Shown here: positions 11,681 to 25,102 of the stretch, one piece after another | Layout: each line of letters opens with the position of its first letter | How positions within the stretch are numbered: the first letter of the stretch is position 1 | Origin: Glossina fuscipes | Taxonomy: Eukaryota; Arthropoda; Insecta; Diptera; Glossinidae | Length of the DNA stretch: 64,000 nucleotides | Assembly: GCF_014805625.2 (NCBI RefSeq) | Contig: NW_023998423.1 | Span: 3,711,722-3,775,721, forward strand | Direction of reading: 5' to 3' | The notes under the pieces: generated by a model | Database searches by the model: none | What the model saw: the letters and a program-made list of their open reading frames with translations, nothing else | What the model was told of the DNA's origin: nothing | Position numbers and translations under genes: made by a program

Positions 11681-13924
11681 TCCTTAAAACTATGGTCAGA
11701 ATTTCCATCCACTATCTTAAAATAAGATAACGATTCAGCATTGGGGAGTACGTGAGTGACAAAGTTAGTACTAGTAGAAGAAACGGTTGCATTCAAAGAA
11801 AAATTCTCTTTTATTACGATAAAGTTATAGCTTCAGGTAATTCAGGAAAAGGCAGAAGATTATCAATTTTTTCAAGGCTGTGAGCCTTGTCTTAACATTA
11901 TTTTGGGTAACTTTTGACCTTAGGGCATATTTAATTGCAGAAAATATTTGTTGACAATCTTACGATCTTAGTTACACAGACATACAAACATGGCAAAATC
12001 AGTTCGATTATTTATGCATATCAAGAACACAAACTGCCGATGCATATTTATAAGGCATGAAAGTAAGCGACAGGTGCAACGTATTCTAGATAAGAGCTAG
12101 ACACCGTAGGTCCAATTCAATATGTGACCATTATATCCTTGACCAACACGTACTTGGCAGATTTAATATACCTATATTCCTTTTGTAATGGACATAAAAC
12201 AAAATTACTTCGCCTTTTGACTTCTCCTCGTTTTGTGTCGAAGACACAACTCCAGCAGTCCATTGCTTTCGAACAATGTAAAAGAAAAAGAGATATGAGT
12301 TTTTTAATTGTATCAGTAATTGCCGATGTGCGTCAGTTTACCAGAATCATTTTTACACTGTGTATTTAAAATGTCCCGATAGAGGTAAAGTATTCTTATC
12401 TGTCCATTTTGCTGGTAATTTCGTGGGTAATCCGATATATAATCGATCAATGTAACCTGATTTCAGTTTTCATGAGTATTATTGAGAGTAGCTCAGAGAG
12501 AGAGAGAGAGAGAGAGAGGGTGAGGGAGCAATTAAAACTCTAGAATATACAATGAAACTGTGACTTCTCAATTTGAAAGCACTGTCTTTTACGCAATTAT
12601 ACAAATCATCGCACTAAAGCGTACACAGCGTAGTTTCTTGGAGATGTAGGTTTGCGCCAAAAAAACAGATATGAAATTTACGAGAAACTGTACTTTTCCT
12701 GATTAATTCAAAGGATAGCGCGGTTAAATTCTTACGAGTGATGAACAATGGATGCGTTGCAATAGCTATAGCCTCAATAACCATGATAGAAAGTATGGGA
12801 ACCAAGAACATCAACCATAAGATTGAATATAGTTGAAGACCCCATTTGAAGGGGTAAAAAGGGTGTGATGTACTAATATACCAAAAGTCATGATATCGTA
12901 AGTTTCAATAAATTACTTATTGTTTGCTCGAACGGTGCTTCGATTGTTATGCTCAAATGCTCAATATGGGTGGAATAGGCTGGAATCAAAGATCACCTGA
13001 GTCGTAACGATCAATAATATTCGAGTAGAAAGCCACTAATCCACTAATTTCTTTGAATACACCTTTCATAGTTACAAGAAAACCATCAAAACTTATATCT
13101 CCGCACAATGTTAAGGGAAGGAGAGAGCCAAGTTTTTACAGCATGTAGGAAGCATTTTCATTTCTTAGAATTTCATTTAACTTTACTTAGCTTACATTTT
13201 AGTTAAATTGTTGATGAAACTTTAAAGTTTTCTGGATAATTTGTAGAGCACCAAAAACGTGTTTATAGTCTTGTTCACTTTTCATATTAAGTATTAAGAG
13301 TTCTTAATGGAGCCCTTAGAGTTAGAATGACCTCAATAAACTCGTTTAACAATTTCACTAATTTCGATCTACAAACATATAATTTTTGTACATGTTTATG
13401 AAAATATGATGAATGGAAAATAAATTATCTTGGGAATTTAAAAAGAAAGAAAAGAGACGCATGTTTGATTATGTCTGCGGATTAGAAGAAAAGCAGAATA
13501 ATAATAAACAGCCGTGTATTTAAAATATTATTAAAAGAAGAAAATAATTTTTTTCCTTTTAAGGAACAGAAGGCATCTTCTGCTTCTTTCTGGCTCTACA
13601 ATTTCAATGAGATGACGTACCGTACGGTCCACGTGTCGCATTTTCATATTATTATTTTGCTTTCAATAAGATCAACTTTGTGCGTCTTTTCTGGTGGATG
13701 AAATTTCAACCTCATTTTACTGAACTTGAGCTATTTTTCATACAACTTGCTCATGATTTCAGCTGAAATTACAGAAGCTTCAGTTATCTCTGGTATGGCC
13801 CTATAAATAATACATAGCATTTTTAATAGTTATGAAATATAACCGTATTCTAAGGGATATGTGGTGTAATTACATTGCCATAACACCTCGCTCAGGAGTG
13901 AGCCTAACTTGGGCTACATTTCAA
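11681..13924. other. Intergenic, no gene seen; includes an (AG)n microsatellite
   Basis: An AG dinucleotide run lies at about 12494-12519. An 81-codon open frame at 12124-12369 (+) has no recognisable domain and I do not call it a gene. Confidence 0.45.
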
Positions 13925-14481
13925 ATGGAAACTTGATTTCTTCAGTAAAATCTTTGAATCTGATAGAGAACATAATAAGTATCATATGAGAGCCTTTACA
14001 TTAAGGCTATGCATTTGCATAGTTAGACCAATACTTGAGTATACCACGGTTGTGTGATCTCCCTCCTATAGGTGTTATGTGCATTCAATTGAATTAGTTC
14101 AAAAGTAATTCTTGCTGTTTGCCCTTAGGAATTGGGTTTGGGAGTCACTTGCCTCTTTGCCTCCTTGTGAAAATAGGTTGCTTTTGCTATCCTTACCGTC
14201 ACTTGAGAAACGTACATTTATTTTTAGTGTTCGCTTCTTAGTTAATGGAACTGACGATTCGTCCACATTAGTTGGGGCATTAGTTGCTTCTCGAGGCTAA
14301 TTGCTTCACGTTCATTAAGCTGAATCAATATAATTATGGTTATGGGCTGTTTAACCCGTTTAGAGTTGTTCGCAGAAACCTAAATGATATCTATCACTTA
14401 ATTTCAATAACGGATTCTTTAAATTCTATCAAAGCAATTTTGCTTAATACGCGCGATTTGTTTACGTCGTATTTAAACTAA
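13925..14481 (+). mobile_element. Jockey/CR1-type LINE fragment, reverse-transcriptase C-terminus
   Basis: Frame-shifting + strand blocks read FTLRLCICIVRPILEY, then LLFALRNWVW, LLLLSLPSLEKRTF and LFNPFRVVRRNLNDIYHLIS, ending FTSYLN and stop. The order (VRPILEY, then the F/L-F-ALR helix, then LxSLEKR, then NPhRxxxxxxN) is the thumb and C-terminus of jockey/CR1-superfamily reverse transcriptases. In-frame stops (for example after PILEYTTVV) show it is inactive. It is the same family as 11320-11680. Confidence 0.7.
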
Positions 14482-14889
14482 CTTTTAATCTTAACATCTC
14501 ATTGCCATTCGCAAAATTAATTGATGTTGTTTAACTGCCGTTAATATATTTTAGTTGTGTTTGAATTTTATTTCGCCTTTGCTAACTTCCGTTAAAATGG
14601 TTAAGCCCTAAGGAAAGCTTCCTCAATAAATAGTTTAGTTATGCTCATGAATCCTTAAAACTCACTTCTTGTAAATTGTTGAGTTTTTTATGAATAACAA
14701 GCCATAGGTGTATGGGGGATTAAGTTCGTTTACAAATTTTGTTTATGACCGATCAATAAAACTTTAGCTAAATCTTGCTTTTTCCCTCTCAATTTTGTGT
14801 TCTTATCGTTCGAACAAAAAGCGACAGACAGTCATACAAATTAATATACAGTGAGGCAACCGAGTATAAATAAGTAGTAAAATAAAAAC

Positions 14890-15400
14890 GCGTCCGTCAT
14901 GCAAAACTGCAGAAAGGTAGACGAATGGGTAGGCAGACACTTAGGCGAACGGACACACGAACAAATAGACGGACAGAAGAATAAACGAACGGAGGAATAC
15001 GTAGGTGAATGCAAGGATGGACATGGCGGGCGATGCATAGACGAACGAATGGATAGATGGACGCGTGGACGAAGAGACAGACAGAAAAACGTACAGATAG
15101 ACAAGGTATTAAAGAGACTGATAGACCTAGAACCGTAAAACGGTAGCGTTAGACGGCAAGGCGAGTGCATGGGAGTGCGCTTAGTCGGTCTGTTGAGCAG
15201 CTAACATACCGAAGAAAAGACAAACAAATAGATAGACATGTGAATGAACAAATAGATAACTGGACGAACAGATGGATGAACGGAGAGGCAAACAGATAAG
15301 CGAACAGATAGAGGAACGAACCAAGAAGTGAACACAACGATGAATATGCGAATGAGTATCAGAACAGATAATGGAACGGGTAGACAATCAAAAATGGAGA
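14890..15400. repeat. Degenerate GACGGAYRGAYAGAYGAAC low-complexity array
   Basis: About 500 bp built almost wholly of short words such as GACGGACA, GAACGAAC, GATAGATGG and CAGATAGAC on the + strand. There is strong strand asymmetry (purine plus C) and an irregular 4- and 8-base periodicity. It keeps all six frames relatively open, which explains overlapping Cys/Ser/Leu-rich and Asp/Arg-rich spurious frames on both strands. It is probably an expanded version of the GACGGAC core in the dispersed repeats. Confidence 0.7.
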
Positions 15401-16544
15401 AATCGCCTTCAATAGTGGAGATGCGATTAAAGCCTTTCTTTGACACTTACAACACACAACTGCACAAAAAATTTCCTTACGGATGAAAATGGATTGTAAA
15501 ATATAAAAATTAAAAAAAAAAAAGACGCAAATGCTAACATATTTTTACCATCACATGAAGTATTGTAGGATGAAAGAAACCAGAGACTGATAGCCCTTTG
15601 GCGATAATCAAGTTAAAGTCGATATTTTAAAAATTAAATCAATCTCGTATACGTGAAGATTACTTTGATGTTATGATAATAAACTAACTGTGACTAACGT
15701 TAACTTATTTGAGATGCCGCATCTGCTTAAGTTAAATTTTCATTTCAAATCAATTTAATTTATTCACCCCATCATTCATTGTTTACAGTTTTCCAGTAAC
15801 TGCGCCCGCCGGTAATTTTAATAACAATTAAAAATAAATATTCTGTAAAAAAAAAAAAAAGAAAGAAAAACAATAACAATAACAATAAAAACAACAACGG
15901 CTTAGAATTCTATTGAATATCTAAAAACGAATGCCAATGTCGGTGAACTACAACAACAACAGCAATAACAACTACAACAACAACAATTCAAACGCTTAAC
16001 CTGCGAATTGGAATGACATTTAACAGTTGAAAGTTCTGAGTGCATGCAAGTTAACTTTTAAGTAAATAATATTTTGTACACGGTTTGCACTGCTATCATT
16101 GCGTTTCTAGTTAAGGTACAGCTTTGAACTAAATTTGACGCTCGAAATAGTATTTCGCTGTTGTTGTACTAAGCGAAATTTTATATATAGAAAAAAAAAA
16201 AAAAAAAAGAACCGGATATAAAAATTCCGGAGCAATATTTAAAAACTGATTTTTTTTTAATACTTTCACTAAGCCATCCAATTGCATACACATACACATA
16301 AGCATAAACAAACATATGCGAGCTGAAATTTAAGCAGCGATGGTACGGCTGGCTTATGTGTTATATGAAATAAATGCCGGCCAATAAATAAATGTCCGCT
16401 TTAAATTAGTGCTAAATTATGAGTAAAAAAATTGATTTCATATAACTGATCGCAACAGCGTTGTCTGCTCTGTAACATAAGAACACTACAGAAGGCAATA
16501 AACAGCTTTTGAGTTTATCGCCCACAACAAACGAAAACATTACG
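15401..16544. promoter_or_regulatory. Upstream region of the nompA-like gene
   Basis: Contains poly(A) tracts (about 15848-15862 and 16189-16208) and CAA/AAC triplet runs (15874-15899, 15948-15984). The 5' UTR of the next gene presumably ends at 16544. No core promoter element was identified with confidence. Confidence 0.35.
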
Positions 16545-19500
16545 ATGCCACTGAGCAGTTATCTACGATTTGTGTTGGCTGTTATTTGGTGCAGTCTGTG
16601 TACGCGAAAGATTTATGGTAAGTACATGTAACCCCGTAAGCTTTTGCTTGAATTGCAACACATGCAACAAACACTTCTCGTTTACAGCGCAAACCACTTG
16701 CAAGAACGGCTTGGGCCGCGTACTCTACGAACGTTTACCGAATCAACAGCTGCAAGGCTATGATGACGATGTGGTACGCGATACGGCACCGCCTTTTCGA
16801 GTTTTAGAAAAATGTCAAGATTTGTGCTTGCGTGACCGCACCGGAACAAATAATTTAGTGCGTACCTGCACTAGTTTCGATTTTCAGCCAGGCAGTCGTA
16901 TAACGGCATTTGGCGGTAACACCGAATACGAAGAATCATTATGCTATCTAACATCTGAACAGGCCAGTCCAGAAGGCATTGGCAGCCTAATGTTGGTACC
17001 CAACAGCGTTCATTTCAATGAGATATGCTTGACATGTAAGTAAACTGGTCTGCTACGACCGTCTCCATGACATACATAAAGAAGAAGAAATACATGATAA
17101 TGATGATGATAATAATGATGATGATGATGAAAAGAAAAAGAAAAAAAAACTAAAACTAAAACTAAAGAAAAAACCTGCTTCTTTTCTTTACGCCATTGTT
17201 TTCGCTCGCCTATGTTCATGATATAATATTTTTTAGCTAGCCGTCCGGAGAGGGAATGTCCCAGTCGACGCTATGTATTTGAACGTCATCCACGCAAGAA
17301 ACTCAAGTTACCCATTTCGGACATTAAAGAGGTTGTTCAATGTCATTAAATTTATTTAAAACACGAATTTGTTCATATTGTTATATGTTAACACACAAAC
17401 ATATCTTTTCTATTTGCACAGATAACGGCCGCCAATCGTTCGGATTGTGAGGATAAATGTCTCAATGAATTTTCGTTTGTATGTCGTTCAGCGAACTTTG
17501 ATTCGACCATGCGTTCATGTGCACTAAGCAGGTTTGTACACACAGCCAATAAAGGCAACGCTTGTGTTAAGAAAGAAACATAAGAAAAGGAAAAAAACTT
17601 TTTTTAATATCCATAACTTGTAGATTCACCAGGCGCACACATCCTGAATTATTGGAAGATGATCCAAATTCGGATTATTTGGAAAATACTTGTCTAAATG
17701 GTGAGCACATACGAAGCATAACGCATTTCATATAATTTTATAAGATTTTTAATGTCAGCTGAGCGTCGCTGTGATGGATTGGCGGTATTCGTTAAAGAGG
17801 AGAATAAACGCTTAGGTGGCCCTTTCGAAGTGGACATTTTCAATAATATGACACTAGAAGAATGTCAAACGATGTGCCTTAGAGCCGAAAAGTAATTCAT
17901 TATCCATTAACATAATGTGCTTTCAGACCAATTTCGTTTCCATTTAGATACTTTTGCCGTTCTGTAGAATTTGATGATCAAACGAAGCAATGCATTTTGT
18001 CCGAAGAGGATTCAGTTTCGCAAAAAGATGACATTAGCATCAGTTCTAGTCCAACGCATCATTTCTATGATCTTGTATGCTTGGACAACCGTAAGTTTTA
18101 ATTAATATCAAACTTGTTAATCACCTCTTCAATGTACGTAAAGTATTGCCTCTATACTTTGTACGGTTTAGTTGTGTGCGTTTTCTTCTTTTGCCTCTTT
18201 TGTTTTTTTTTTTTTGTGTTGTTTTTTTGTAGAACGCGCCACCGATTATCCTGATAACTCGGTGACATCGCATCTCTTTTCCAGTGGTCGACGACCTGAT
18301 ACAGCTTTTCAACGTTACCGTAACTCACGGCTTGGTGGCGAATTCCATTCTGAGATAACCGGTCGTTCATTAAGCGAATGTCTAGATGAATGCCTCCGCC
18401 AAACGAGTTTCCAATGCAGGTAAATGCACTTATTATAGTTATGTTTTTTTTTTTTTTTAATAATTAAATTAATGCGCTTTCCACTTATGCCTGGTGTCGT
18501 CGCTGCGTCTCAATCAACTCATGAAACGCGTGCAGATCTGCTGTGTACAGTGATCGTTTTCGTACGTGTCGCCTAAGTCGCTACAATCAGAAAGACGGTA
18601 TGCGTATCATCTACGATGCAGACTATGATTACTATGAGAATTTAATGCGTAAGTTTTTGTTATATATTTCTAGACAAAAATTAAGTCATTTTCCGGGCTA
18701 AGAATTTTTTATAATTGATTTGTTACCCAAGGCGCAATTTATTCATTTGTTTTCAGTAAATGTTATTAACGGTGCTAGCGATGCGGATGAACATGGCATT
18801 TCTGGGTCTGCATCTAATAACGGCCATCGACCTGGAGACCGTCCAGGCGATTCTAATTGGCGGAATCCGAACAAAGATAACGATCGTTATGGTAATAATC
18901 ATTACAACGGCGGTAGTAATAACGGGGGCTTAGGTTATGGTCCATACGATCGGTATCCTGAGAACGATGAATACGGTAACCGAACAAATTTAATTATTAA
19001 GCGGTAACATATGAAACTAATATCATTGACCACTATTATTCGTTTAATATTTTTATCACCTTCTACCAATTACTGGCAAACTAACTCTTTTAACTCACTA
19101 ACAATTTAACACAGACCGCCACCACGGACAAGGACTGGAACGTTATCCTAGTGGCGAACGTGATCACCTTGACCGAGATCGGCATCGTGATCGAGATCGA
19201 GATCGTTATCCGTACGCAGGACCCTATGAAGACGATCGTTATTCAATGAATGGCGACCGTAATCGCTATCCGAGCGATCGTGATCGTTATCCCAGTGATA
19301 GGGATCGCTATCCATCAGACCGAGATCGTTATCCGTCAGATATGGACCATTATCCTCAAGCAGATCGCTATCCTGACAATGGCTCTAACCGTCGTCCTTA
19401 CGACGACCGCATGCCACCAAGAAATCCTTACATAGAACGTTATCCAACATCTAATTATGATTATCGTTATCCTACTACGAGTCGTTACCCATTACGAGAC

Positions 19501-22500
19501 CGTTACTCACCGTATCGTCCTAATAACGGGCATTATTCGCCGCTTAACGATAACAAATTGCCTGGTGATGTAACCCATTCCAGACCCCATCCACCAGACG
19601 ACGATTATCCATATCGCCCGTACCTTATTGGAAATCGTTATCCCGACGATCGGTACGCTATTCGATATCCATCGCGTTATCCACCACCTCGTGATCCTCT
19701 AAATGCTTATACAGGCCGTGATGCACCTGACGGCATTTTTCCCGATCGACGTTTTCGCCCCTCCTCGTATGACTCACGCTATCCGCTTGTTACTGAAGGT
19801 TCCCGTGATAACATTCCGCCTCCTCGTTATGGATCTGACGGCAGATATCCTCCTGAAGAAATTCTGCACAATGCTCGCCGACCTGAACCTGACTCCAATA
19901 GGCGTTACCCGTCAGCTCCTTTAATGCCCCCACCAGCGACACCTAATCGTTTTCCGGTAGGTACTGACCGTTTTCCTGCGGACATATACAAATATGGTAA
20001 CCGTTTTGGTAATCCCAATTCAGGCGCTGCTGGGCCAGGTAGGATAATTTTTATTAAACTTCATTTCAGTAACAAGACTACAAAATTACATTCGCCTCAT
20101 CAAGTAGATAATTATGAGAACATGTTACTTGATTTAGGTTACCGACCGCGACCTCCACCTCCTCCTGCCTTTTATGATATGGACTACGAAGAACGTTATA
20201 ACGATCGCTACAGCCCGTACGATCGTGATTATGACAGATCGTTGGGTCGCAGACCTGGTCCTTCTGGATTAGGTTACCCACCCTATGAAAATCCTTTCAA
20301 TCGTCCTTACCACGGCGGTAGCGGTTCCTTGACGCCCTTGCCTAATGATCACCCTATACCGGGAGCTTTACCAGCTCCCCGTCCTCCATCTTACAATGGG
20401 CCTCCGGCGGGCAGCATACCACGTCCACCCATAACTAGATGTGAAGAAAGCGATAATTTTAAACAAGTAGCTGCTCGCCACAAAATGCGACGACACTTCA
20501 TACGCAGAGCTCTTGTAGTTCCTTCTCTGATACAATGTGAAAGAGAATGTGTAGAGAGTCGGGAATTTATTTGCCGCAGTTTTAACTACAGGTTTGCACT
20601 TAGTGCTTTGGGTTTTAACAGAACAGACATGTAAAACATTATTTTATATGATAGGGACACAGCAGTTTCCAACTACGATGACCGAGGATTACCTAATTGT
20701 GAATTAAGCGATCGTGATTCGCGAGATTTAGATGTTCACGATCCCAGCTTATTTGATGCAGCCAATTATGATTTTTACGAACGTAGCATAGCACGTAGTG
20801 ATGGCGAATGCATGGACGGTAAGAATATGCAAATAGTATGTTTTCGAATTAATAAAAACAAATAACTCAGTGACCCAAACATGCAACGAGGAGGGCATGG
20901 AATTCACTATTCGCACTCCGGAGGGTTTTGTGGGCCGTATATATACATACGGTTACTACGATAGGTAACTATTGTAGTTTATAAATTTGCTCTCAGAAAG
21001 TGATGCATTTTTTTTTTTGATAAAACTAAGATGTTTCTTCCGTGGCAATGGTGGTACAATAAATGTTTTACGTATAAGTGGTCCTCAGGGTTATCCAGAT
21101 TGCGGTACACAAAAAGTATGTACGTTCTTATTAAGCTTAACGATCTTTCCCGATTGTGCTTTTATTTGATAGTACGGCGACACGCTTACCAATATTGTGG
21201 TTGTGCAATTCTCGGATAATGTACAAACGAGCCGTGACAAACGTTATAATTTAACGTGTGTGTTTCGCGGGCCAGGCGAAGCCATTGTCACATCTGGCTA
21301 CATAGGAGCAGGGTATGTGTAAGATTGTGTTGAAATTTGTATTAAATGTAGAGAGTTTGAATAAATAAACCGCAAATTTGATTAGATCTTTAACGACAAA
21401 ATGTTTCTCAAACACACCTTTAAAACACGTCTAAAACAAAACGTTGACTTTAATACAATGAAGATTTAATTATAGCATACTTTTAGGCAGTAAATTTTAA
21501 AATTGAATTATTAAAACGTATTGTAGTCAAGTTGATAACCTTATTGTAAAAGTTAAAAACAAAACCAAAACGTAGGAGAAATGTTTTTTTTTTTCGTATA
21601 ACATTCTTTATAGACTTTGGTAGAGTACCGTACGTAGCTTACTTAAACCACTAATACCGTATACTAATTATTGCATTTGGTAATAAAGAAAATGAGTTGA
21701 AACGTATTATCTTCATTCGAAAGGTTTAAATTTCGTCATTAAAGCATTTGTTGTTTATGGTTTAACAATTTGATGTTGTTAGAAGTTTTTCTAACATTCT
21801 TAGATCTGGCAGTCCCATTCCAATTGAGTACTTACCGGCGGAGAATACCTTGAGCTCCAAGGTGCGTCTGAGTATTTTATATCAAGGCAGACCCACAACT
21901 ACCATAGCTGTAGGAGATCCTTTAACATTCCGTTTAGAGGCTTTGGACGGTTATAACCACGCTACAGATATCTTTGCCACAAACGTCCTAGCACGGGATC
22001 CCTATTCCGGTAGGAGTATACAACTTATCGATCGTTTTGGGTAAGTTTTTCATAAAGATTTTGTTAACAAATCAAATACTAAGCTTCTTTTAATTACGAT
22101 CTAGCTGTCCAGTTGACCCATATGTATTTCCCGAATTGGATAAATCACGTGACGGCGACACGCTAGAGGCACGATTCAATGCTTTCAAAATACCTGAGTC
22201 GAATTTCTTAGTTTTCGAAGCTACAGTACGTACATGTCGTGAAGGTTGTCAACCCGCTTATTGTCCCGGCCCGTCGGGTCGTCAAGAACCTTCCTTCGGA
22301 AAAAGGCGAAGAAGATCTCTTAATAATACTGAAACTGTTGTTGAAGGAATCTACTATGAAGAAAATCAAAATAGTACAGAACTGTTTCTAGAACCGATGG
22401 CTGAACGTCTGATAGACGAGCCGACGGAAGTAAATAGTACCACTATATCTGCAACGCTGGGAGATGGTAATAATTCTTTTTATTTTATGATTTTATTTCC

Positions 22501-24004
22501 ATTTTGGGTGCGTCGCAGGTACTAAATGTTTCAATACAAATGTGCATTCGAAGCTTTATAAGTAAGCTTCGGAAACGTGTTGGTTGGTGACTTAGTACGT
22601 CTTCTAATCATTCATACGATATCAAAGGGTTACGGTTCTAAAATTTTTTGAAGAAAATCAAATGTAATCAGACAATTTTTTTTTATCATGCGCGTCAAGA
22701 GATCTCACCGAGGATCCAGTTTTTCGGTCCGTGAGTCCATTCAGAATAATTAAAGGACGGTTTAAGTTCGATTCTCTTTGAAGAGATCATGTTTGATTTT
22801 TCTTAAAGAGTCGAAGACCAAGTCTTTCGATGCGTAGGCGCATATATATATATACAAATACAAAATACTTATTGAGAGAGCGAGCTAAGTAGTTTCGTTT
22901 TACTTACTTCTTTTTGATATTTATTTACGCTTACGTGTTCGCTTTAAATTCTGCCCGCATAAAGCCAACGCGATTTCATATCCGATTGGATTGCGTGTAG
23001 AGCGTGCCGTGTAAAAATAAATGCAAATGTGAATGAAATTTTACCCTTATAATTATGAATTAAATTTACAGGGAATACCATAGACAATGACAGCGAGGAA
23101 CCAGAGCAGGTCAGGGAAATGATTGAAGTGAGTCAAAAAATATATTTTTCCACGGTTTTCGAACATAGTTTACTCATTAATTTGGAATTTTTGGTTTTGT
23201 TTGAAAGGTATTTGAAACCCGTGAAGAGATTGAAAAGGAGGCATATCCTCGTAGATTAATGGCTCCCATTGAAACTATATGCTTGACACCATCCGAATAT
23301 CATGGTCTCATAACGGCTATCATTTTATTATTAATTTTACTGCTAAGTATAACTCTTGTTGCTGGACTGGCATACAGACGCTATTGGATAACAATGTCTA
23401 AAAATCGTTTAGCAGATCGGCACTCACCCTCACACTCGTATGGTAATTCATCAATACGTACTCATCACGAACGTTTCAGTGAAATTGGTCATATGCCAAG
23501 CGGCTCGAATCCTACGAATGCTCGAAGCCAGCGCGCTACAAATTCATTTCGTACAAATGTTTCAATGTTTGGCGGCACTTTACATAAGACTTTTGCTACC
23601 GGGTATATATTTTTAAGAATTAACGTCCTTTCTTAGTCATTATGAATCTTCTTTTTGAAAAACAGTAATTTAGCACGAATGTGTCAATTGCCAGTTATGA
23701 ACCCTATGCGTACAAATCACTCGAATACTAATCATCAATTTGAAGATCCCAGCGAACCCATATACACTGATCCGTCTTTATTTGAGCGATCTAGGTTTGT
23801 ATATAAAAATTCACGTCCAAGAACTTGTAGCCCATATTTTGGGACAAAACGAGTAAAACCACAATCGCACAAGTGGTATAGGGTGCACTTGAAATTGTCT
23901 AAATGATCTACGTACATATACATTCCTTTTTATTGATTACGAACAGGTCTCTCCGTAGCCTAGATGGAGGCAATGGCGAGCCAGAACAACGTCACGCTTT
24001 ATAA
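16545..24004 (+). CDS. nompA: Five-PAN plus ZP-domain transmembrane protein, NompA-like, 1531 aa
   Basis: NompA links the dendrite tips of mechanosensory neurons to the cuticular dendritic cap. 22 exons: 16545-16617, 16688-17035, 17237-17331, 17422-17531, 17624-17700, 17759-17891, 17948-18090, 18233-18419, 18536-18648, 18757-18975, 19115-20038, 20138-20591, 20655-20818, 20871-20964, 21031-21115, 21173-21312, 21804-22040, 22105-22466, 23072-23127, 23208-23602, 23666-23794, 23947-24004. A signal peptide (to about residue 25) precedes four PAN/apple modules (to about 426). A Tyr/Pro/Arg/Asp-rich linker follows (430-880), then a fifth PAN (to about 1010) and a ZP domain (1018-1255). A furin-type RRRR site is at 1266-1269 and one membrane helix at about 1370-1393. 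Length and domain order fit Drosophila NompA as I recall it. Another PAN-ZP protein (tyn, neo group) is less likely, since these have fewer PAN modules. Confidence 0.8.
19240..19370 (+). repeat. In-gene SDRDRYP heptapeptide tandem repeat
   Basis: Within the nompA linker exon a 21-bp unit encoding SDRDRYP is repeated about four to five times (from DRNRYP to SDMDHYP). Looser RYP spacing continues to about 19990. Synonymous codons vary between units, so the peptide repeat is conserved more than the DNA. Confidence 0.85.
20039..20137 (+). other. 99-nt stop-free intron, length divisible by three
   Basis: GTAGGA at 20039 and TTGATTTAG at 20131-20137 delimit 99 nt that keep the nompA frame open whether spliced or retained. 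The retained peptide would be Lys/Ile/Phe/Leu-rich, unlike the Pro/Tyr/Arg/Asp linker on both sides. That is why I treat it as an intron. Retention would add 33 residues. Confidence 0.65.
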
Positions 24005-24737
24005 AAGGAATCATGAGAAAAAAGAATAAGGACTAAATCTCTAAACATTTTATAAATACACCAAAACCTGTTTTTACACAACAGTTCAATTTACAAAACA
24101 AATGCCATCGGGACGTTTTACGAAAGCATTCAATACTGATTCTCTACGGATGACACTCCGCAAAAAAATGCAGGCATCATCTACACAATCTTATAAATAT
24201 GCTTTTTTATGTTTCTATTCTCTAAACGTGTATAAAAGCACCGCTGGAATAGGACCTGGTATTAGCGCATAGTCAGGCAGCCATAAATGAATTTAAAAGG
24301 AAAAAATCTTATCAAACCGTGCTAGAGCGAATAAACCCGCACAAAATAAATTGCATTTTCTCAACATTTTTCTTAATTGAAATCGTGTAAGAACAGCTTT
24401 AGGTGTATACGCCTCGTTTAATATTTACATTTTATATCATAGCAATTATTTTATATAATAACATCTAATAAACTCTACAGCAGTAGGGATAGCGTTAATT
24501 AAACATTTTTTAAAACTAATAACAATATTAACTAGACAAGGTCATCATCACCAAACCGTTGGCGTCCAGCAAGCAAAATATTTTGTAACCGGACTTTATT
24601 AAAAATTTTCTTTATATAGAGTCGTACGGCCGAAGTCAGTTTGACCTAAACATTTCCAATTGCTGCTGGTATCTCTTCTCTATGCCGAATCCAAACACAT
24701 ACAAGAATTTAAAGCGAGCTTTTCGATATGCACCTAA
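24005..24737 (+). other. Probable 3' UTR of the nompA-like gene
   Basis: No coding features. Candidate AATAAA near 24468 (CTAATAAACTCTACAG). The true 3' end cannot be fixed from sequence; more AATAAA sites lie further on, near 25462. Confidence 0.4.
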
Positions 24738-25102
24738 CTATGGGGAAATGACGAAAAACTTTTAATGTACAGACGGACGGACAAGCGTAATTAAATCTAA
24801 ATGGATGGTTTTTGCGCGTAGACAGTGTTAAGGAATTCCCTAATGAAAAATTTAGATAACTGTGTGGAAATGAGGAAAAAGATTAATGGCCAGAAGGACG
24901 GGCAGACATAATTACATCTTAATGGATAATTTTTGCCCACAGCTAGGGTGAAGACATTCCCTAATGAGGAGGAATTTATCTGACTATGTGGAAATGAGAG
25001 AACAGTTTAATAGACAAAAGGAGGGACAGACATAATTAAATTTCTATGCAGAGTGTTTGCCTATAGACAGTGTTAAGGTATTCCCTAATGAGAGAGATAA
25101 AA
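24738..25102 (+). repeat. Tandem repeat, three copies of about 123 bp
   Basis: Copies start at about 24738, 24860 and 24984. Each begins CTRTGKGGAAATGA, contains a GACGGACARRC and CATAATTA box, and ends GTGTTAAGGWATTCCCTAATG. Identity between units is roughly 75-85% by eye. Each unit carries a GACGGAC-type word, so it probably arose from the dispersed repeat seen elsewhere. Confidence 0.8.

Noticed and set aside
14841..15446. Overlapping Cys/Ser/Leu-rich and Asp/Arg-rich open frames on both strands
   Set aside because: They are a by-product of the GACGGA-word low-complexity DNA; no domain, no start context and no splice sites.
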